A stretch of 35,787 nucleotides of DNA from PNAI01 sp964575715 (GCA_964575715.1 CAZNSG010000348.1:1-35787); one strand, 5' to 3'. Positions 6,916-15,808 are shown, counted from the first letter of the stretch. Notes: generated by a model from the sequence alone, not told the origin. Program-made: numbers and translations.

Positions 6916-9825
6916 ATGGATGCAATTCTCATCAAGATCTTCGCGACTGCGCTGACGTTAAGCCAGCTCACTACCCGCCCCGAGGCGGTGAAGATTCAAT
7001 TTGACCCCGCACAAGACCAGGTCGAAGTCGTACAGCTCCTGCGCAACGGCTGCGCGCACATGCGCAAGGCCTTCGACATCGAGAATCTCGACATCGACAT
7101 TCTGATTTCAACTGCGATGAGCGATCCGCGCGCAGTTACGGGCGACATCAAGGCGTTTCGCGGCATCAAGTTCGACGATCTGTTTGTGGCGTACAAGCAA
7201 TTTTGCAAGAATGAGCAGGTGGCGAACTCTCCGTTCGATGCGCGCCAGGTGATCGAGTTCTACAACAAGACCACGGCCGATCTTCCCGATCACACCAAGC
7301 TCAAGGGCATGCGGCTGCCCGCCACGACCTTCGTGCTCGATGCCAAGGGCCAGAATTACGCGGAGCTCCATGAGCCCGATAGCCGGCGCGTTTGGGTGCC
7401 GCTGAGCGACATACCAATGGCCGTGCAAGCGGCTTTCATCGCGGCCGAGGACAAGCGCTTCTACCAGCACAAGGGCATCGACGAGCGCAGCGTGATCCGT
7501 GCCTTCATCGGCGCGTTCGGATCTGGCCGGCCGCAAGGCGGATCGACCATCACGCAGCAATTGGCAAAGAATCTCCTCGTCGGCGATACCCTTTCCTATG
7601 AACGCAAGATCCGCGAGATGATCGTGGCCTCGCGCATGGAGAGCACGCTTTCCAAGGCCGATATTTTGGAGCTCTATCTCAACACCATCTTCCTCGGCCG
7701 CAGTTCCTGGGGCGTCGAGATGGCGGCGCGCAGCTACTTCGGAAAGCCGGTCAAAGAACTCTCGTTTGCCGAAGGCGCGCTACTCGCCGGATTGACCAAG
7801 GGCCCGAATGCCTACAGTCCCGACAAGAATCCGGAACGTGCGCGCGAACGCATCTCCTATGTGCTCACCCGCATGCAGGAAGATGGAACGATCAGCGCGG
7901 CGCAGTTGAAGGAGGCGCTGGGCAAGACGGCCAGCGTCACTCCCGCCAATCGAGGGCGGCGCGACAGCGGCTACCATTACGTCGATCAGGTCAGCCGCGA
8001 AGCCAAGGCGCTCGCCGGCATCGACAATCTGACCGCCGCTACCTATTCGGTGCGCTCCACCATCCGCCCCGATCTGCAGCTGGCGGCGGAAACCGCGCTG
8101 CAGGACGGGCTCGCCCGCTACGAAATGACCGCCGGGCGCGCCATCTTTTACGGCGCCGAAATCAATCTGGCCGCCGCCGTTCGCCGCCTCGAAGCGCGTC
8201 CCGCTTCCGGACCTGCCAAGCCGGCCTGGCAACGCGCGCTCGAATTCGCGCGCCTTCCGCTCTACGACGTGCATTGGACGCCCGCCATCATGATCGAAGG
8301 CAGAAGCAGCCGGCCGGCACCGCCGCCCCCCAAAGGCAGCAAGAACACGAAGAACACCAAGAACAGCCCGCCGATCGTGAGCAACGAGGGCAGCGGCCCG
8401 CTTCGGGTCGGCCTCGCGAACGGAACGATCCTGCCGCTCGCCATCAAGGTCGCCATGCGCCGTGAGCTGCGGCTGCACGACGTCGTCTACGTGAACGTGG
8501 TCGAGGCGAAGGGCAAGGATTCCGCCCGCGCCGAACTGCGCGCGCGGCCGCAGGTGCAAGGCGCCGCCGTGGTGATCGACAACGCCACCGGACGCATCTT
8601 GGCGATGGCCGGCGGCTTCTCCTATCCCTTGAGCCAGCTCAATCGCGCCTCGCAAGCGCGCCGGCAACCCGGTTCGGCATTAAAACCGGTTACCTATCTC
8701 ACGGCACTGACCGCCGGCCTGCAACCCGATACGCTGGTCGATGACGAGCCGATCACGTATCCGCCGATTGGCGGCGAAGCCGGCGCACAGGAAAAGGATT
8801 ATTGGTCGCCGAAGAATTATGACGGTGGCTCGGCCGGTACGATGACATTGCGCCGCGCACTGGAGAACTCGAAAAACCTAGTGACGGCACGCTTGCTCGA
8901 CGGCGGAATTGCCGAAGATCCGGCGGAAAGTCTCGACAAGATCTGCGCGCTCGCGGTCGAGGCCAAGATCTATACGCAGTGCGAGCGCTACTACCCGTTC
9001 GTGCTCGGCTCGCAGCCGGTGCGGCCGATCGATCTGGCGGTATTTTATGCCGCGGTCGCCAATGAGGGCGGGCGTCCCACGCCTTACGCCATCGAATCCA
9101 TCGAGCGGGATGGACTCGTCATTTATCGTCGCGCGCCGCAACCGCTCACGCAGTTGACCTTGGCCGACCGCCCCGCGCTCTTTCAGCTGAAAACCATGCT
9201 GCAGGGCGTGCTGGCGCGCGGCACGGCATTTTCCATGAACAAACTGTCGCCCTTTGTCGGCGGCAAGACCGGTACCACCGATGAAGAGAACGACGCCTGG
9301 TTCGTCGGCTTTAGCAACAACGTCACCATCGCGGTGTGGGTCGGCTACGACAACGCCGACATGCGCCAGCGCCGCACGCTTGGCGGCGGCCGTACCGGCG
9401 CGAATGTGGCAATTCCCATCTTCCTACCGATCATGCAGGCGGCATGGGCGAATTATGCGCCGCAGACGGCGTTGCGCGGCCCCTCGCCCGAGGCACAGAA
9501 GCAATTGATCGCGAGGCCGATCGATCTCGGCAGCGGCGAACGTCTGAACGAGCGCAGTTCAAACGCCTTCATCGAGTATTACCGCGCCGATCAATACGGC
9601 CGGATCGCGGAAGCTCCACAGCACCTGAACTCGCGTTATGGCGGTCACAACGGTTTCTCCGGTGAAAACCCGTTTACCGCGCTATTTAACTTCTTTGATC
9701 GCGGATTCGATCGCAGAGGACCGGGCGGTCCGCGCGACAGCATCCGCCCGCCGGCGGCCGTGCCTAATCCTGGCCCGTCGTACCGCGGTCCGCGGATTGA
9801 GTTCCTGGACCGGCTCTTCCGATAG
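6916..9825 (+). CDS. Class A penicillin-binding protein (PBP1-type transglycosylase/transpeptidase)
   Basis: A 969-residue bifunctional peptidoglycan synthase. The GT51 glycosyltransferase domain starts at about residue 165: IAAEDKRFYQHKGID holds the catalytic Glu178, then GGSTITQQLAKN at 208-219, RKIREMIVASRME at 230-241, and LELYLNTIFLG at 251-261. The transpeptidase domain has all three motifs: S587-A-L-K590, S652-K-N654 and K784-T-G-T787. It polymerises lipid II and cross-links the strands in the periplasm. Two odd points: the first 140 residues lack a normal 20-residue membrane anchor (only about 12 hydrophobic residues at 4-15) and form a separate predicted-helical region, and residues about 464-485 are a Pro/Lys/Asn-rich linker (PAPPPPKGSKNTKNTKN). 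I recall PBPs with this N-terminus in Bradyrhizobium relatives. A Gly/Pro/Arg-rich tail ends the protein. Single-gene unit. Confidence 0.93.
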   Translation: MDAILIKIFATALTLSQLTTRPEAVKIQFDPAQDQVEVVQLLRNGCAHMRKAFDIENLDIDILISTAMSDPRAVTGDIKAFRGIKFDDLFVAYKQFCKNEQVANSPFDARQVIEFYNKTTADLPDHTKLKGMRLPATTFVLDAKGQNYAELHEPDSRRVWVPLSDIPMAVQAAFIAAEDKRFYQHKGIDERSVIRAFIGAFGSGRPQGGSTITQQLAKNLLVGDTLSYERKIREMIVASRMESTLSKADILELYLNTIFLGRSSWGVEMAARSYFGKPVKELSFAEGALLAGLTKGPNAYSPDKNPERARERISYVLTRMQEDGTISAAQLKEALGKTASVTPANRGRRDSGYHYVDQVSREAKALAGIDNLTAATYSVRSTIRPDLQLAAETALQDGLARYEMTAGRAIFYGAEINLAAAVRRLEARPASGPAKPAWQRALEFARLPLYDVHWTPAIMIEGRSSRPAPPPPKGSKNTKNTKNSPPIVSNEGSGPLRVGLANGTILPLAIKVAMRRELRLHDVVYVNVVEAKGKDSARAELRARPQVQGAAVVIDNATGRILAMAGGFSYPLSQLNRASQARRQPGSALKPVTYLTALTAGLQPDTLVDDEPITYPPIGGEAGAQEKDYWSPKNYDGGSAGTMTLRRALENSKNLVTARLLDGGIAEDPAESLDKICALAVEAKIYTQCERYYPFVLGSQPVRPIDLAVFYAAVANEGGRPTPYAIESIERDGLVIYRRAPQPLTQLTLADRPALFQLKTMLQGVLARGTAFSMNKLSPFVGGKTGTTDEENDAWFVGFSNNVTIAVWVGYDNADMRQRRTLGGGRTGANVAIPIFLPIMQAAWANYAPQTALRGPSPEAQKQLIARPIDLGSGERLNERSSNAFIEYYRADQYGRIAEAPQHLNSRYGGHNGFSGENPFTALFNFFDRGFDRRGPGGPRDSIRPPAAVPNPGPSYRGPRIEFLDRLFR

Positions 9826-9912
9826 GGTTTTCCAAGAATACGCCTTCTCTTTGCATCGGCCCGCGCTATGGTCGCGCGCATGTTGCATGTGCACCGGCTG
9901 CTAGAGGGGCTG

Positions 9913-10902
9913 ATGGCAAAAATCAAGCTTTCGATCGCCACCACCGATTACGATCATTTCCGCGACTTCCGGCTCGGCAACGTGCACGCCGAGGGTATCG
10001 AGCCTATTTGGTCGATGCTTGGCCACCACGAGATCTTCGCGCGTTTCACATTCAATCGCGAATGGGACCTGGCCGAATTGTCGTTCGCAAAATTTCTGGC
10101 ACAAGTAACGCGCAAGGATGCCGACATCATCGGGCTGCCGGTGATCTGCTCGCGGCTGTTTCGCTTTTCCTCCTTCTACGTCAACAAGCACAGCAAGATC
10201 AAAACGCCCAACGACCTCAAAGGCAAGACCGTCGGCTCGCCGGAATGGGCGCACACCGCGGCGGTCTACATGCGCGGCTGGCTCAACGACGAGCACGGCG
10301 TCAAATTGTCCGACATCCATTGGTACCAGGCCGGCGCCAACGAAGCCGGTCGGATCGAGAAGGTCGAGATCAATCTGCCCAAGGGTGTCAAGCTCACGCG
10401 CATCGCCGACAAATCCTTGAGCCAGATGCTGGCTTCAGGCGAGATCGACTGCGCATTGATCGCGCGCCCGCCCGACTGCTTCCGGCAGGGCCACAAGGAC
10501 GTGGTCCGGCTGTTTCCGGATTTCTGGGACATGGAGGAAAAGTATTTCGCCAAGACCAGGGTGTGGCCGATCATGCATATCATCGCGGTGCAAAAACGCC
10601 TGCTCGACGCGCATCCGTGGCTGGCGCGCAATCTCTACAACGCATTCCTCGAATCCAAGCGCCGCAGCGTCGAGCGGCTGCTCGACCCGGCGGTGTCGCG
10701 CTATCCGCTGCCCTCCCTGCCGGCCTACGCGCGCAAGATGGCCGACATGTTCGGCGGCGATCCGTTTCCCTATGGCATCGAAGAAAATCGTGCGACCTTT
10801 GAGCAATTTCTGCGCTATACTTTTGAGCAAGGCATTGCGCGGCGCCACGCCAAGCCGGAAGATATTTTTCCGAAGGGCATCATGACTTCGGTGCGCGTGT
10901 GA
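9913..10902 (+). CDS. 4,5-dihydroxyphthalate decarboxylase-like / periplasmic-binding-fold protein
   Basis: From the ATG at 9913 the product has 329 residues and begins MAKIKLSIATTDYDHFRDF. AGAGGGG just upstream favours this start over one 45 bp earlier. The pattern resembles the family that includes 4,5-dihydroxyphthalate decarboxylase and NMT1/ABC-type solute-binding proteins: an early LSFAKFLAQ (about residues 58-66), then LKGKTVGSPEWAHTAAVYMRGWL (in pieces, about 98-120), and a C-terminal helical cap. There is no signal peptide, which argues against a periplasmic receptor and for a cytoplasmic enzyme built on a binding-protein fold. The gap to the PBP gene is 87 bp and a 311-bp gap follows. 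Decarboxylation of an aromatic acid fits the neighbourhood, but the sequence alone does not prove it. Confidence 0.75.
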   Translation: MAKIKLSIATTDYDHFRDFRLGNVHAEGIEPIWSMLGHHEIFARFTFNREWDLAELSFAKFLAQVTRKDADIIGLPVICSRLFRFSSFYVNKHSKIKTPNDLKGKTVGSPEWAHTAAVYMRGWLNDEHGVKLSDIHWYQAGANEAGRIEKVEINLPKGVKLTRIADKSLSQMLASGEIDCALIARPPDCFRQGHKDVVRLFPDFWDMEEKYFAKTRVWPIMHIIAVQKRLLDAHPWLARNLYNAFLESKRRSVERLLDPAVSRYPLPSLPAYARKMADMFGGDPFPYGIEENRATFEQFLRYTFEQGIARRHAKPEDIFPKGIMTSVRV

Positions 10903-11213
10903 ATCACGCGCGACGAAAATATCATCGAAGCCGATGCCGATATGCCAGCACGTCCAACGCATTTCCGCGCGACAGCATTGCGCGCGCCACACTGCTGGCG
11001 GCTGGGTTTTTTATCAAATATCGATAGTATATGGAATTCTCGATTTTCAACCGGGGAAACACGCCGAGTGCAATGAGACAGACTGGTGCGCAGAGGCTGA
11101 TCGCGAGATCAGTACGCCGCGCCGTAACAAGCAAATCCGCATTGGGTCAACCGAGGCACGACGATGGCTTGCTGCAATTGCCAATCGTATAAACCGCAAT
11201 CCAGGAATCCGTG
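10903..11213. other. Intergenic region upstream of the cyclase-Bug-DapA operon
   Basis: 311 bp with no supported gene. A short AT-rich patch at about 11005-11045 (TTTTTTATCAAATATCGATA) is the likeliest promoter area for the operon starting at 11214. No hairpin repeat is present, unlike most gaps in the window. The long frame crossing 10934-11254 has no family features. Confidence 0.4.
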
Positions 11214-11909
11214 ATGCCGCTGCAATATCAAACCATTGTCGATATCAGTCTTGAACTTGACTCCAAGAATTTTGCGATGCGTACGCCCGCAGGTTTCAAG
11301 AAGGACATGCAGTTCGAGATGGAAGTCATCAAGGAACACGATGCACCCGGTGGCGCGGGGCAGATCGTGCGAGGCGTTCACATGCGCCTGCATGCGGGAA
11401 GCCATGTCGATGCGCCCGAGCACAATGTGCGCGGTGGGACACAAATCCACCAATTGCCGCTGGATTTGTTTATCGGGGATGCCATCATCGCAGACCTCCG
11501 CGATAAATATCCAGGAATGGCGATTACGGAAAAAGATCTGGAAAAAACAGTCGGCAACCGCATCCAGAAGGGAGATCGCCTGCTGCTGCGGACGGACCTG
11601 AACAACTTGTATGACGGCGGGTCCGAGAAGTGGATGAAGGAATCACCCTATCTGACGATCGGAGCCACGAAGTGGTGCATCGGTAAAGGCGTGGTGATCG
11701 TCGGTTACGATTTCTATCACGGCAATGACGAGCCCGGCGCGCCACGGGTGTTTCACAACTCGCGGACGTTGAGCGAGCACGGAGTAATCACCATGCCGTA
11801 TCTCAAGAATCTCGACAAGATCGACAAGAGCAGATTTACTCTCATCGGCCTTCCGCTCAAACTCATTGGAGCCGAGGCGTCGCCGATCCGTGCGATTGCC
11901 CTACTCTAA
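11214..11909 (+). CDS. Cyclase-family (kynurenine formamidase-like) metal-dependent hydrolase
   Basis: A 231-residue protein of the Cyclase/KynB family. The metal site appears as HAGSHVDAPEH at about residues 60-70, matching the family motif H-x-G-T-H-x-D-x-P-x-H with Ser for Thr. An in-frame GTG lies one codon upstream; the ATG at 11214 is preferred. Family members hydrolyse amides or lactones (kynurenine formamidase, isatin hydrolase) with Zn or Mn. The protein is cytoplasmic, with no signal. It is followed after 63 bp by a Bug receptor and then a DapA-like aldolase on the same strand, so it is probably the first gene of a three-gene operon for uptake and breakdown of one organic acid. A second, more diverged paralogue is at 29111-29953. 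Confidence 0.86.
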   Translation: MPLQYQTIVDISLELDSKNFAMRTPAGFKKDMQFEMEVIKEHDAPGGAGQIVRGVHMRLHAGSHVDAPEHNVRGGTQIHQLPLDLFIGDAIIADLRDKYPGMAITEKDLEKTVGNRIQKGDRLLLRTDLNNLYDGGSEKWMKESPYLTIGATKWCIGKGVVIVGYDFYHGNDEPGAPRVFHNSRTLSEHGVITMPYLKNLDKIDKSRFTLIGLPLKLIGAEASPIRAIALL

Positions 11910-11972
11910 GAGCTGACCATGCCGGTTCAAGGCAAGGACCTGCTGAAACGAAAACCGTAGGAGATATCGCTC

Positions 11973-12938
11973 ATGACGTTTTCAAAGATCGCTGTGATTG
12001 CACTCGCCGCGCTGGCCTGTCTTTGTGACGCGACACGCGCCCAGGATCAGTATCCGTCGCGGGTGATTACGATCGTCGTTCCGATCACGGCCGGTACGAC
12101 CATCGATATCCTGGCGCGACTGTATGCCGACAAATTGGCTACCCGATTCGGGCAGCAGGTCGTCGTCGCGAACCGCCCAGGCGCCGGTGGCATGATTGCC
12201 GCGCAAGCCGTGGCGAATTCGCCCGCGGACGGATACACGCTGCTGTTTGCCAATTCGGGCCACGCCATTCTTGGAACCATCAACAAGAACCTGCCGTTTG
12301 ATCCGGTCGGCGATTTTTCCGGCGTAACGCTGGTCGGCGAAGCCCCGGGCATTGTCGTCGTCGCGCCATCGCTCGGACCAGCGAACCTGAAGGAGTTCAT
12401 CGACCTTGCGAAGTCCAAGCCGGGCACGATCAATTACGGTTCCGCCGGCATTGGCACTTCAACTCACCTGGCCGGTGCATATTTCGCGCTGCGAACAGGA
12501 ACCGATTTGGTCCATATTCCTTACACGGTCAGCGCACAAATTATTGCAGACCTTCTGGGCGGACGAATCCAGGCCTCGTTTGTCCCGATGGCTTTTGTGC
12601 TGCCTCTCCTGCAGGACGGCAAGCTGCGCGCACTCGCGGTCGCGGCCAAAGAGCCGGTCGCTAATCCGCTCACGATACCAACCGCGCAAGCGCAGGGCGT
12701 CGACTACCACTACGCAACATGGTACGGCATCCTGGCGCCGAGCAAGACGCCGCGGCCGGTCGTCAACGCCCTGCACCAAGCTATAACGGAGGTCAGCAAG
12801 GACTCTGAACTTCTGGCAAAAATTCGCATACAGGGGATCGATTTCCGCGGAATTGGGCCGGAAAAATTTGACGAATATATTCGGGGCGACATGACCCGCC
12901 TCGCTCCGCTCTTGAAGGCGATCGCCGACAAACGGTAA
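11973..12938 (+). CDS. Bug-family (TctC-like) tripartite tricarboxylate transporter receptor
   Basis: A 321-residue extracytoplasmic solute receptor. It begins with a signal peptide (MTFSKIAVIALAALACLCDATRAQ in two parts, probable cut after TRA) and then QYPSRVITIVVPITAGTTID, the family opening. The ligand-contacting blocks GAGGMIAAQAVANSPADGYT (about 67-86) and NYGSAGIGTSTHLAGAYF (about 154-171) are both present. Bug receptors bind carboxylates and similar solutes and normally serve TctA/TctB permeases; neither is encoded in the window, so it is an orphan receptor, as is common in bacteria rich in this family. AGGAG lies 9 nt before the ATG. Located between a cyclase and a DapA-like aldolase, its ligand is probably their substrate. 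Confidence 0.93.
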   Translation: MTFSKIAVIALAALACLCDATRAQDQYPSRVITIVVPITAGTTIDILARLYADKLATRFGQQVVVANRPGAGGMIAAQAVANSPADGYTLLFANSGHAILGTINKNLPFDPVGDFSGVTLVGEAPGIVVVAPSLGPANLKEFIDLAKSKPGTINYGSAGIGTSTHLAGAYFALRTGTDLVHIPYTVSAQIIADLLGGRIQASFVPMAFVLPLLQDGKLRALAVAAKEPVANPLTIPTAQAQGVDYHYATWYGILAPSKTPRPVVNALHQAITEVSKDSELLAKIRIQGIDFRGIGPEKFDEYIRGDMTRLAPLLKAIADKR

Positions 12939-12990
12939 CTACCACCGTCTGACGCTCTGCGATGACGGCTGGACTTCGAGGAGATCATAT

Positions 12991-13947
12991 ATGCCGCGCC
13001 ACAAGGCCTATATTCCCCACGGTGTGATCCCCGCGGTCATCCTGCCGTTCCATGCCGATTTTTCCATTGATGAAGCGAGCTTGCGCAAGCACCTGCGCGA
13101 TGTGGCAGCGACCGAAGGCATTTCGGCCATCACCATCAATGCCCATTCCACCGAAGTTGCTTCTTGCACGTTCGACGAGCAGCAACGCGTGCTCGACATC
13201 GCCCAGGACGAGATCGGCGCCCGGCTGCCGGTCATCAATGGCGTGTGGGCCGACGGCAGCTTGGAGGCGGCGCGCATCGCCAAGATGGCGACCGAGCGCG
13301 GCGCCTCGGCGCTGCTGGTGTTTCCGCCGGCGCCGTTCACGCTCGGCCAATCGCCGGCCATGGCGATCGAGCATTTTCGGCGCGTGGCGGAGGCAAGCGA
13401 CCTGCCGATCGTCGCGTTCCAATATCCACTCGCCACCGGCCAGGGCTATCCAAACGAGACGCTGCTGCGCATGGTCGAGGAAATCCCCTCCATCCGCGCC
13501 ATCAAGGATTGGGCCGGCACGGTGCCGCAGCACGAATGGCATGTGCGCACGCTCCAAAGCCTGGCCCGGCCGGTGAATGTGCTCTCGACCCAAAGCTCGT
13601 GGCTGCTGAGCTCGCTGGTGCTCGGCTGCAAGGGCTTGCTCTCGGGCAGCGGCAGCGTCATTGCCGATTTGCAGGCGGCGCTGTTCCGCGCCGTGCAGGG
13701 CAACGATCTCGCGGCTGCGCGCCGCCTCAACGACCGCATCTATCCGTTGGCGAGCGTGTTCTATGCGCAGCCCTGGGCCGACATGCACAACCGCATGAAG
13801 GAAGCGCTGGTGCTGCTCGGCCGGTTGCCGAAAGCAGTGGTGCGGCCGCCGCTGGTCAAGCTGGAGGCGGCGGAAATCAAGCAGATCAGAAGCGCGCTGG
13901 TGGAAGCCGGGCTGCTTGGAAAAACCAAGGATCGCGACGCGGCTTGA
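12991..13947 (+). CDS. Dihydrodipicolinate synthase-family (DapA/NAL-type) aldolase or dehydratase
   Basis: A 318-residue class I aldolase-fold protein. The Schiff-base Lys is K172 in SIRAIKDWAG and the partner Tyr is Y145 in VAFQYPLATG, both where the DapA/N-acetylneuraminate lyase family has them. The glycine-rich early motif differs from true DapA (INAHSTEVASCTFDE instead of GTTGE), so it is more likely a catabolic member acting on a keto-acid than lysine biosynthesis. GAGGAG lies 7 nt before the ATG and the gap from the Bug gene is 52 bp, consistent with one operon with 11214 and 11973. Its TGA stop at 13945-13947 is also the left 3-bp target duplication of the mobile element that follows. 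The C-terminus is normal in length. Confidence 0.88.
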   Translation: MPRHKAYIPHGVIPAVILPFHADFSIDEASLRKHLRDVAATEGISAITINAHSTEVASCTFDEQQRVLDIAQDEIGARLPVINGVWADGSLEAARIAKMATERGASALLVFPPAPFTLGQSPAMAIEHFRRVAEASDLPIVAFQYPLATGQGYPNETLLRMVEEIPSIRAIKDWAGTVPQHEWHVRTLQSLARPVNVLSTQSSWLLSSLVLGCKGLLSGSGSVIADLQAALFRAVQGNDLAAARRLNDRIYPLASVFYAQPWADMHNRMKEALVLLGRLPKAVVRPPLVKLEAAEIKQIRSALVEAGLLGKTKDRDAA

Positions 13948-14172
13948 TACCAATTCACATAAATCCTGACTTGTCATTCCGGGGCGCCCGCCGTAGCCCG
14001 AAGGGCGAAGGCGTGGCGAGCCCGGAATCCATAATCACGGCTGGTGGTTTTGGATTCCGGCTCTCGCCACCGATCTCGGGTTTACCCGAGATCGGATTTC
14101 AGAAGATTCCAAGTCGGCCAAGGCCGACTTGGATCGCGGCTCGGCCGGAATGACGAATTGAGAGAGTTGCTA
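13948..14172. mobile_element. TNA-flanked palindromic element, copy 2 (TGA duplication at a stop codon)
   Basis: A 225-bp element lying between exact TGA triplets at 13945-13947 and 14173-14175; the left TGA is the stop codon of the DapA-like gene. The left end starts TACCAATTCACATAAAT; the right end read inward is TAGCAACTCTCTCAATTC. Inside are GTCATTCCGG arms, a GGATTCCGG/CCGGAATCC inner pair, and, near the right arm, the two-hairpin cassette at 14070-14132 within an 89-bp block identical to 6364-6452. The convergent ModA-like gene ends 5 bp beyond the right duplication. No coding capacity. Confidence 0.8.
14070..14132. repeat. Two-hairpin cassette (A+B), identical to the copy at 6368-6430
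   Basis: Hairpin A occupies 14070-14095 (11-bp stem, TTTA loop) and hairpin B 14109-14132 (11-bp stem around a 2-nt centre), with a 13-nt spacer TTTCAGAAGATTC-like between them. The two copies are identical, so one arose recently from the other or both from a common source. Confidence 0.88.
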
Positions 14173-14179
14173 TGAAAAG

Positions 14180-14875
14180 TCAGCGGCCAAATCCGAGGCG
14201 TTCGCGCAATTCGCGCGCGGGCGCGCCCGTCATCAGCGCCGCAAACTGCCGCGCAAGATCGGGCTCGTGCGCTTTCGTGCAAATGCCGGTCGTATAGACA
14301 GTCGCAAGCGCATACCCCTTGGGCAGCGGACCGATCAGCATTAGACCCGGCGTATTGAGAATTTCGGTCACCTGCGTGCAGCCGATCGGCCGGCCGCCCT
14401 TGACCGCCGCCAGCGCGCCCATGGCAGCGGCCCCATTCGGGTATGTTCGCAGGCGGTTTTGCAGTTCCTCACTGAGCCCTAGCGCCTCGATCACCTTGGC
14501 GAAATGAATGCCGGCGGTCGCCAGTTTCGGATCGGGAAAATAGATGCCGTCGGCTGCGCGCAACGCTTCGCGCAACACGGCCGCGTCGCCGATCGGCGGG
14601 GCGGGATCGCCTGAGCGCACCGCGACCGCCGTCGGCACGGTCCCGATATCGGCGGCGGAGCCAGCGGCGACATGGCCCGCGCGCGTTAAATCCGCAACCA
14701 GCGCCGCGGTCAGGATCAGCAGGTCGGCCGGCGCGCCGGCGAGCAGCTTGTCCCGCATGGCGCCGACCGCTCCAAAGGTTCCTTCGACCTTGCAGCCCGT
14801 CTTCGCCTCAAATTGCGGCGTGAGTGCGTGCACCAGCCCCTGCGCTGCGCCGCCGCTCAAGATTTTCAATTGCAT
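14180..14875 (-). CDS. ModA-like substrate-binding-fold protein without signal peptide
   Basis: A 231-residue protein with the fold pattern of molybdate-binding ModA: MQLKILSGGAAQGLVHAL at the start, GAPADLLILTAAL at about 47-59, an internal PKLATAGIHFAKVIEALG, and a final YTTGICTKAHEPDLARQF block. ModA proteins are periplasmic and need a signal peptide; here the protein starts directly at strand 1, and the upstream frame meets a stop within about 20 codons, so no export signal can be added. It may be a cytoplasmic binding or sensor protein, or an exported protein that lost its signal. No modB/modC genes are nearby. It diverges from the shikimate-dehydrogenase gene with a 72-bp gap and converges on the DapA-like gene. 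Confidence 0.75.
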   Translation of the reverse strand: MQLKILSGGAAQGLVHALTPQFEAKTGCKVEGTFGAVGAMRDKLLAGAPADLLILTAALVADLTRAGHVAAGSAADIGTVPTAVAVRSGDPAPPIGDAAVLREALRAADGIYFPDPKLATAGIHFAKVIEALGLSEELQNRLRTYPNGAAAMGALAAVKGGRPIGCTQVTEILNTPGLMLIGPLPKGYALATVYTTGICTKAHEPDLARQFAALMTGAPARELRERLGFGR

Positions 14876-14947
14876 GCCAACGCGTCCCGTTGATGTGATG
14901 ATAGAATAGCGCGTAAATCATCGGCTGTATCGAGAGAGAGCATTTTG

Positions 14948-15808
14948 ATGGCCGCCCCCGAACGCTTCCTGCTCGCCGGCGTCATGGGCTGGCCGGTGAT
15001 GCATTCACGCTCGCCGAAACTGCACAATTACTGGTTCGAGAAATACGGTCTCGCCGGAACGTATGTGCCGCTCGCGATCAAGCCGGAGGGATTGCGCGCG
15101 GCGCTGCGCGCCTTGCCGAGCCTGTGCTTCTCCGGCTGCAACCTGACCATCCCGCACAAGCAGGCGGCGATGGCAATCGTGGACGAGGTCGATGCGGTCG
15201 CGCGCAAGATCGGCGCGATCTCCTGCGTGGTTGTGCGGCCGGACGGCTCGCTCGCAGGCCACAACAACGATTGCTACGGTTTCATCCATAATATTCTGCA
15301 GGAACATCCCGGCTGGCGCGCCGATGCCGGCCCCGCGGTCGTGGTCGGCGCGGGCGGCGGCGCACGCGCCGTGGTCTATGGGCTGGCCGAGCGCGGCGCG
15401 CGCGAAATCCGGCTGGTCAACCGCACGTTCGGGCACGCGCAAAAGCTTGCCGCGGAAATCGGCGGACCCACCACGGTGTTGCCCTGGCAGGAGCGTCACA
15501 TTTCACTTACCGGCGCGGCCATACTGGTCAATACCACCAGCCAAGGCATGGTCGGCAATCCGCCGCTCGACCTCAATCTTGCAAAACTGCCGCAGATCGC
15601 GCTGGTCGCCGACATCGTATACATCCCGCGCGAAACGCCGCTGCTCGCGGCGGCGCGCGCGCGCGGCCACCGCACCATCAACGGGCTCGGCATGCTGCTG
15701 CATCAGGGCCGGCCGGCGTGGAAAGCCTGGTTCGGGATCGAGCCCGAGGTCACGCCGGAATTGCGCGCGTTGATCGAAGCGACGATTCCGCAAACTTGGC
15801 AGGCCTGA
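14948..15808 (+). CDS. aroE: Shikimate (or quinate) dehydrogenase family protein
   Basis: A 286-residue NAD(P)-dependent dehydrogenase of the AroE/YdiB family. The substrate site is intact: GWPVMHSRSPKLHN at 14-27 carries the S-x-S-P motif, NLTIPHK gives catalytic Lys71, and HNNDCYGF gives Asp108, with Asn replacing the usual Thr of NTD. The nucleotide domain has GAGGGARA at 135-142 and VNRTF at about 157-161, the latter typical of NADP-binding AroE. GINGLGMLLHQG-type sequence (INGLGMLLHQG) near 240 completes the family pattern. A GAGAGAG run precedes the ATG at 14948; an in-frame TTG lies one codon earlier. The isolated position among catabolic genes suggests a paralogue for quinate or shikimate use rather than the housekeeping enzyme, but the sequence does not decide this. 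Confidence 0.85.
   Translation: MAAPERFLLAGVMGWPVMHSRSPKLHNYWFEKYGLAGTYVPLAIKPEGLRAALRALPSLCFSGCNLTIPHKQAAMAIVDEVDAVARKIGAISCVVVRPDGSLAGHNNDCYGFIHNILQEHPGWRADAGPAVVVGAGGGARAVVYGLAERGAREIRLVNRTFGHAQKLAAEIGGPTTVLPWQERHISLTGAAILVNTTSQGMVGNPPLDLNLAKLPQIALVADIVYIPRETPLLAAARARGHRTINGLGMLLHQGRPAWKAWFGIEPEVTPELRALIEATIPQTWQA

Noticed and set aside
10934..11254. 106-residue reading frame upstream of the cyclase gene
   Set aside because: It overlaps the start of a well-supported gene, has no family features or ribosome site, and its composition looks non-coding.
13164..14153. 329-residue frame across the DapA-like gene and the following element
   Set aside because: It is a shadow in another frame of the DapA-like gene, extended through the stop-poor repeat; its tail peptide equals the one read from the repeat at 6364.
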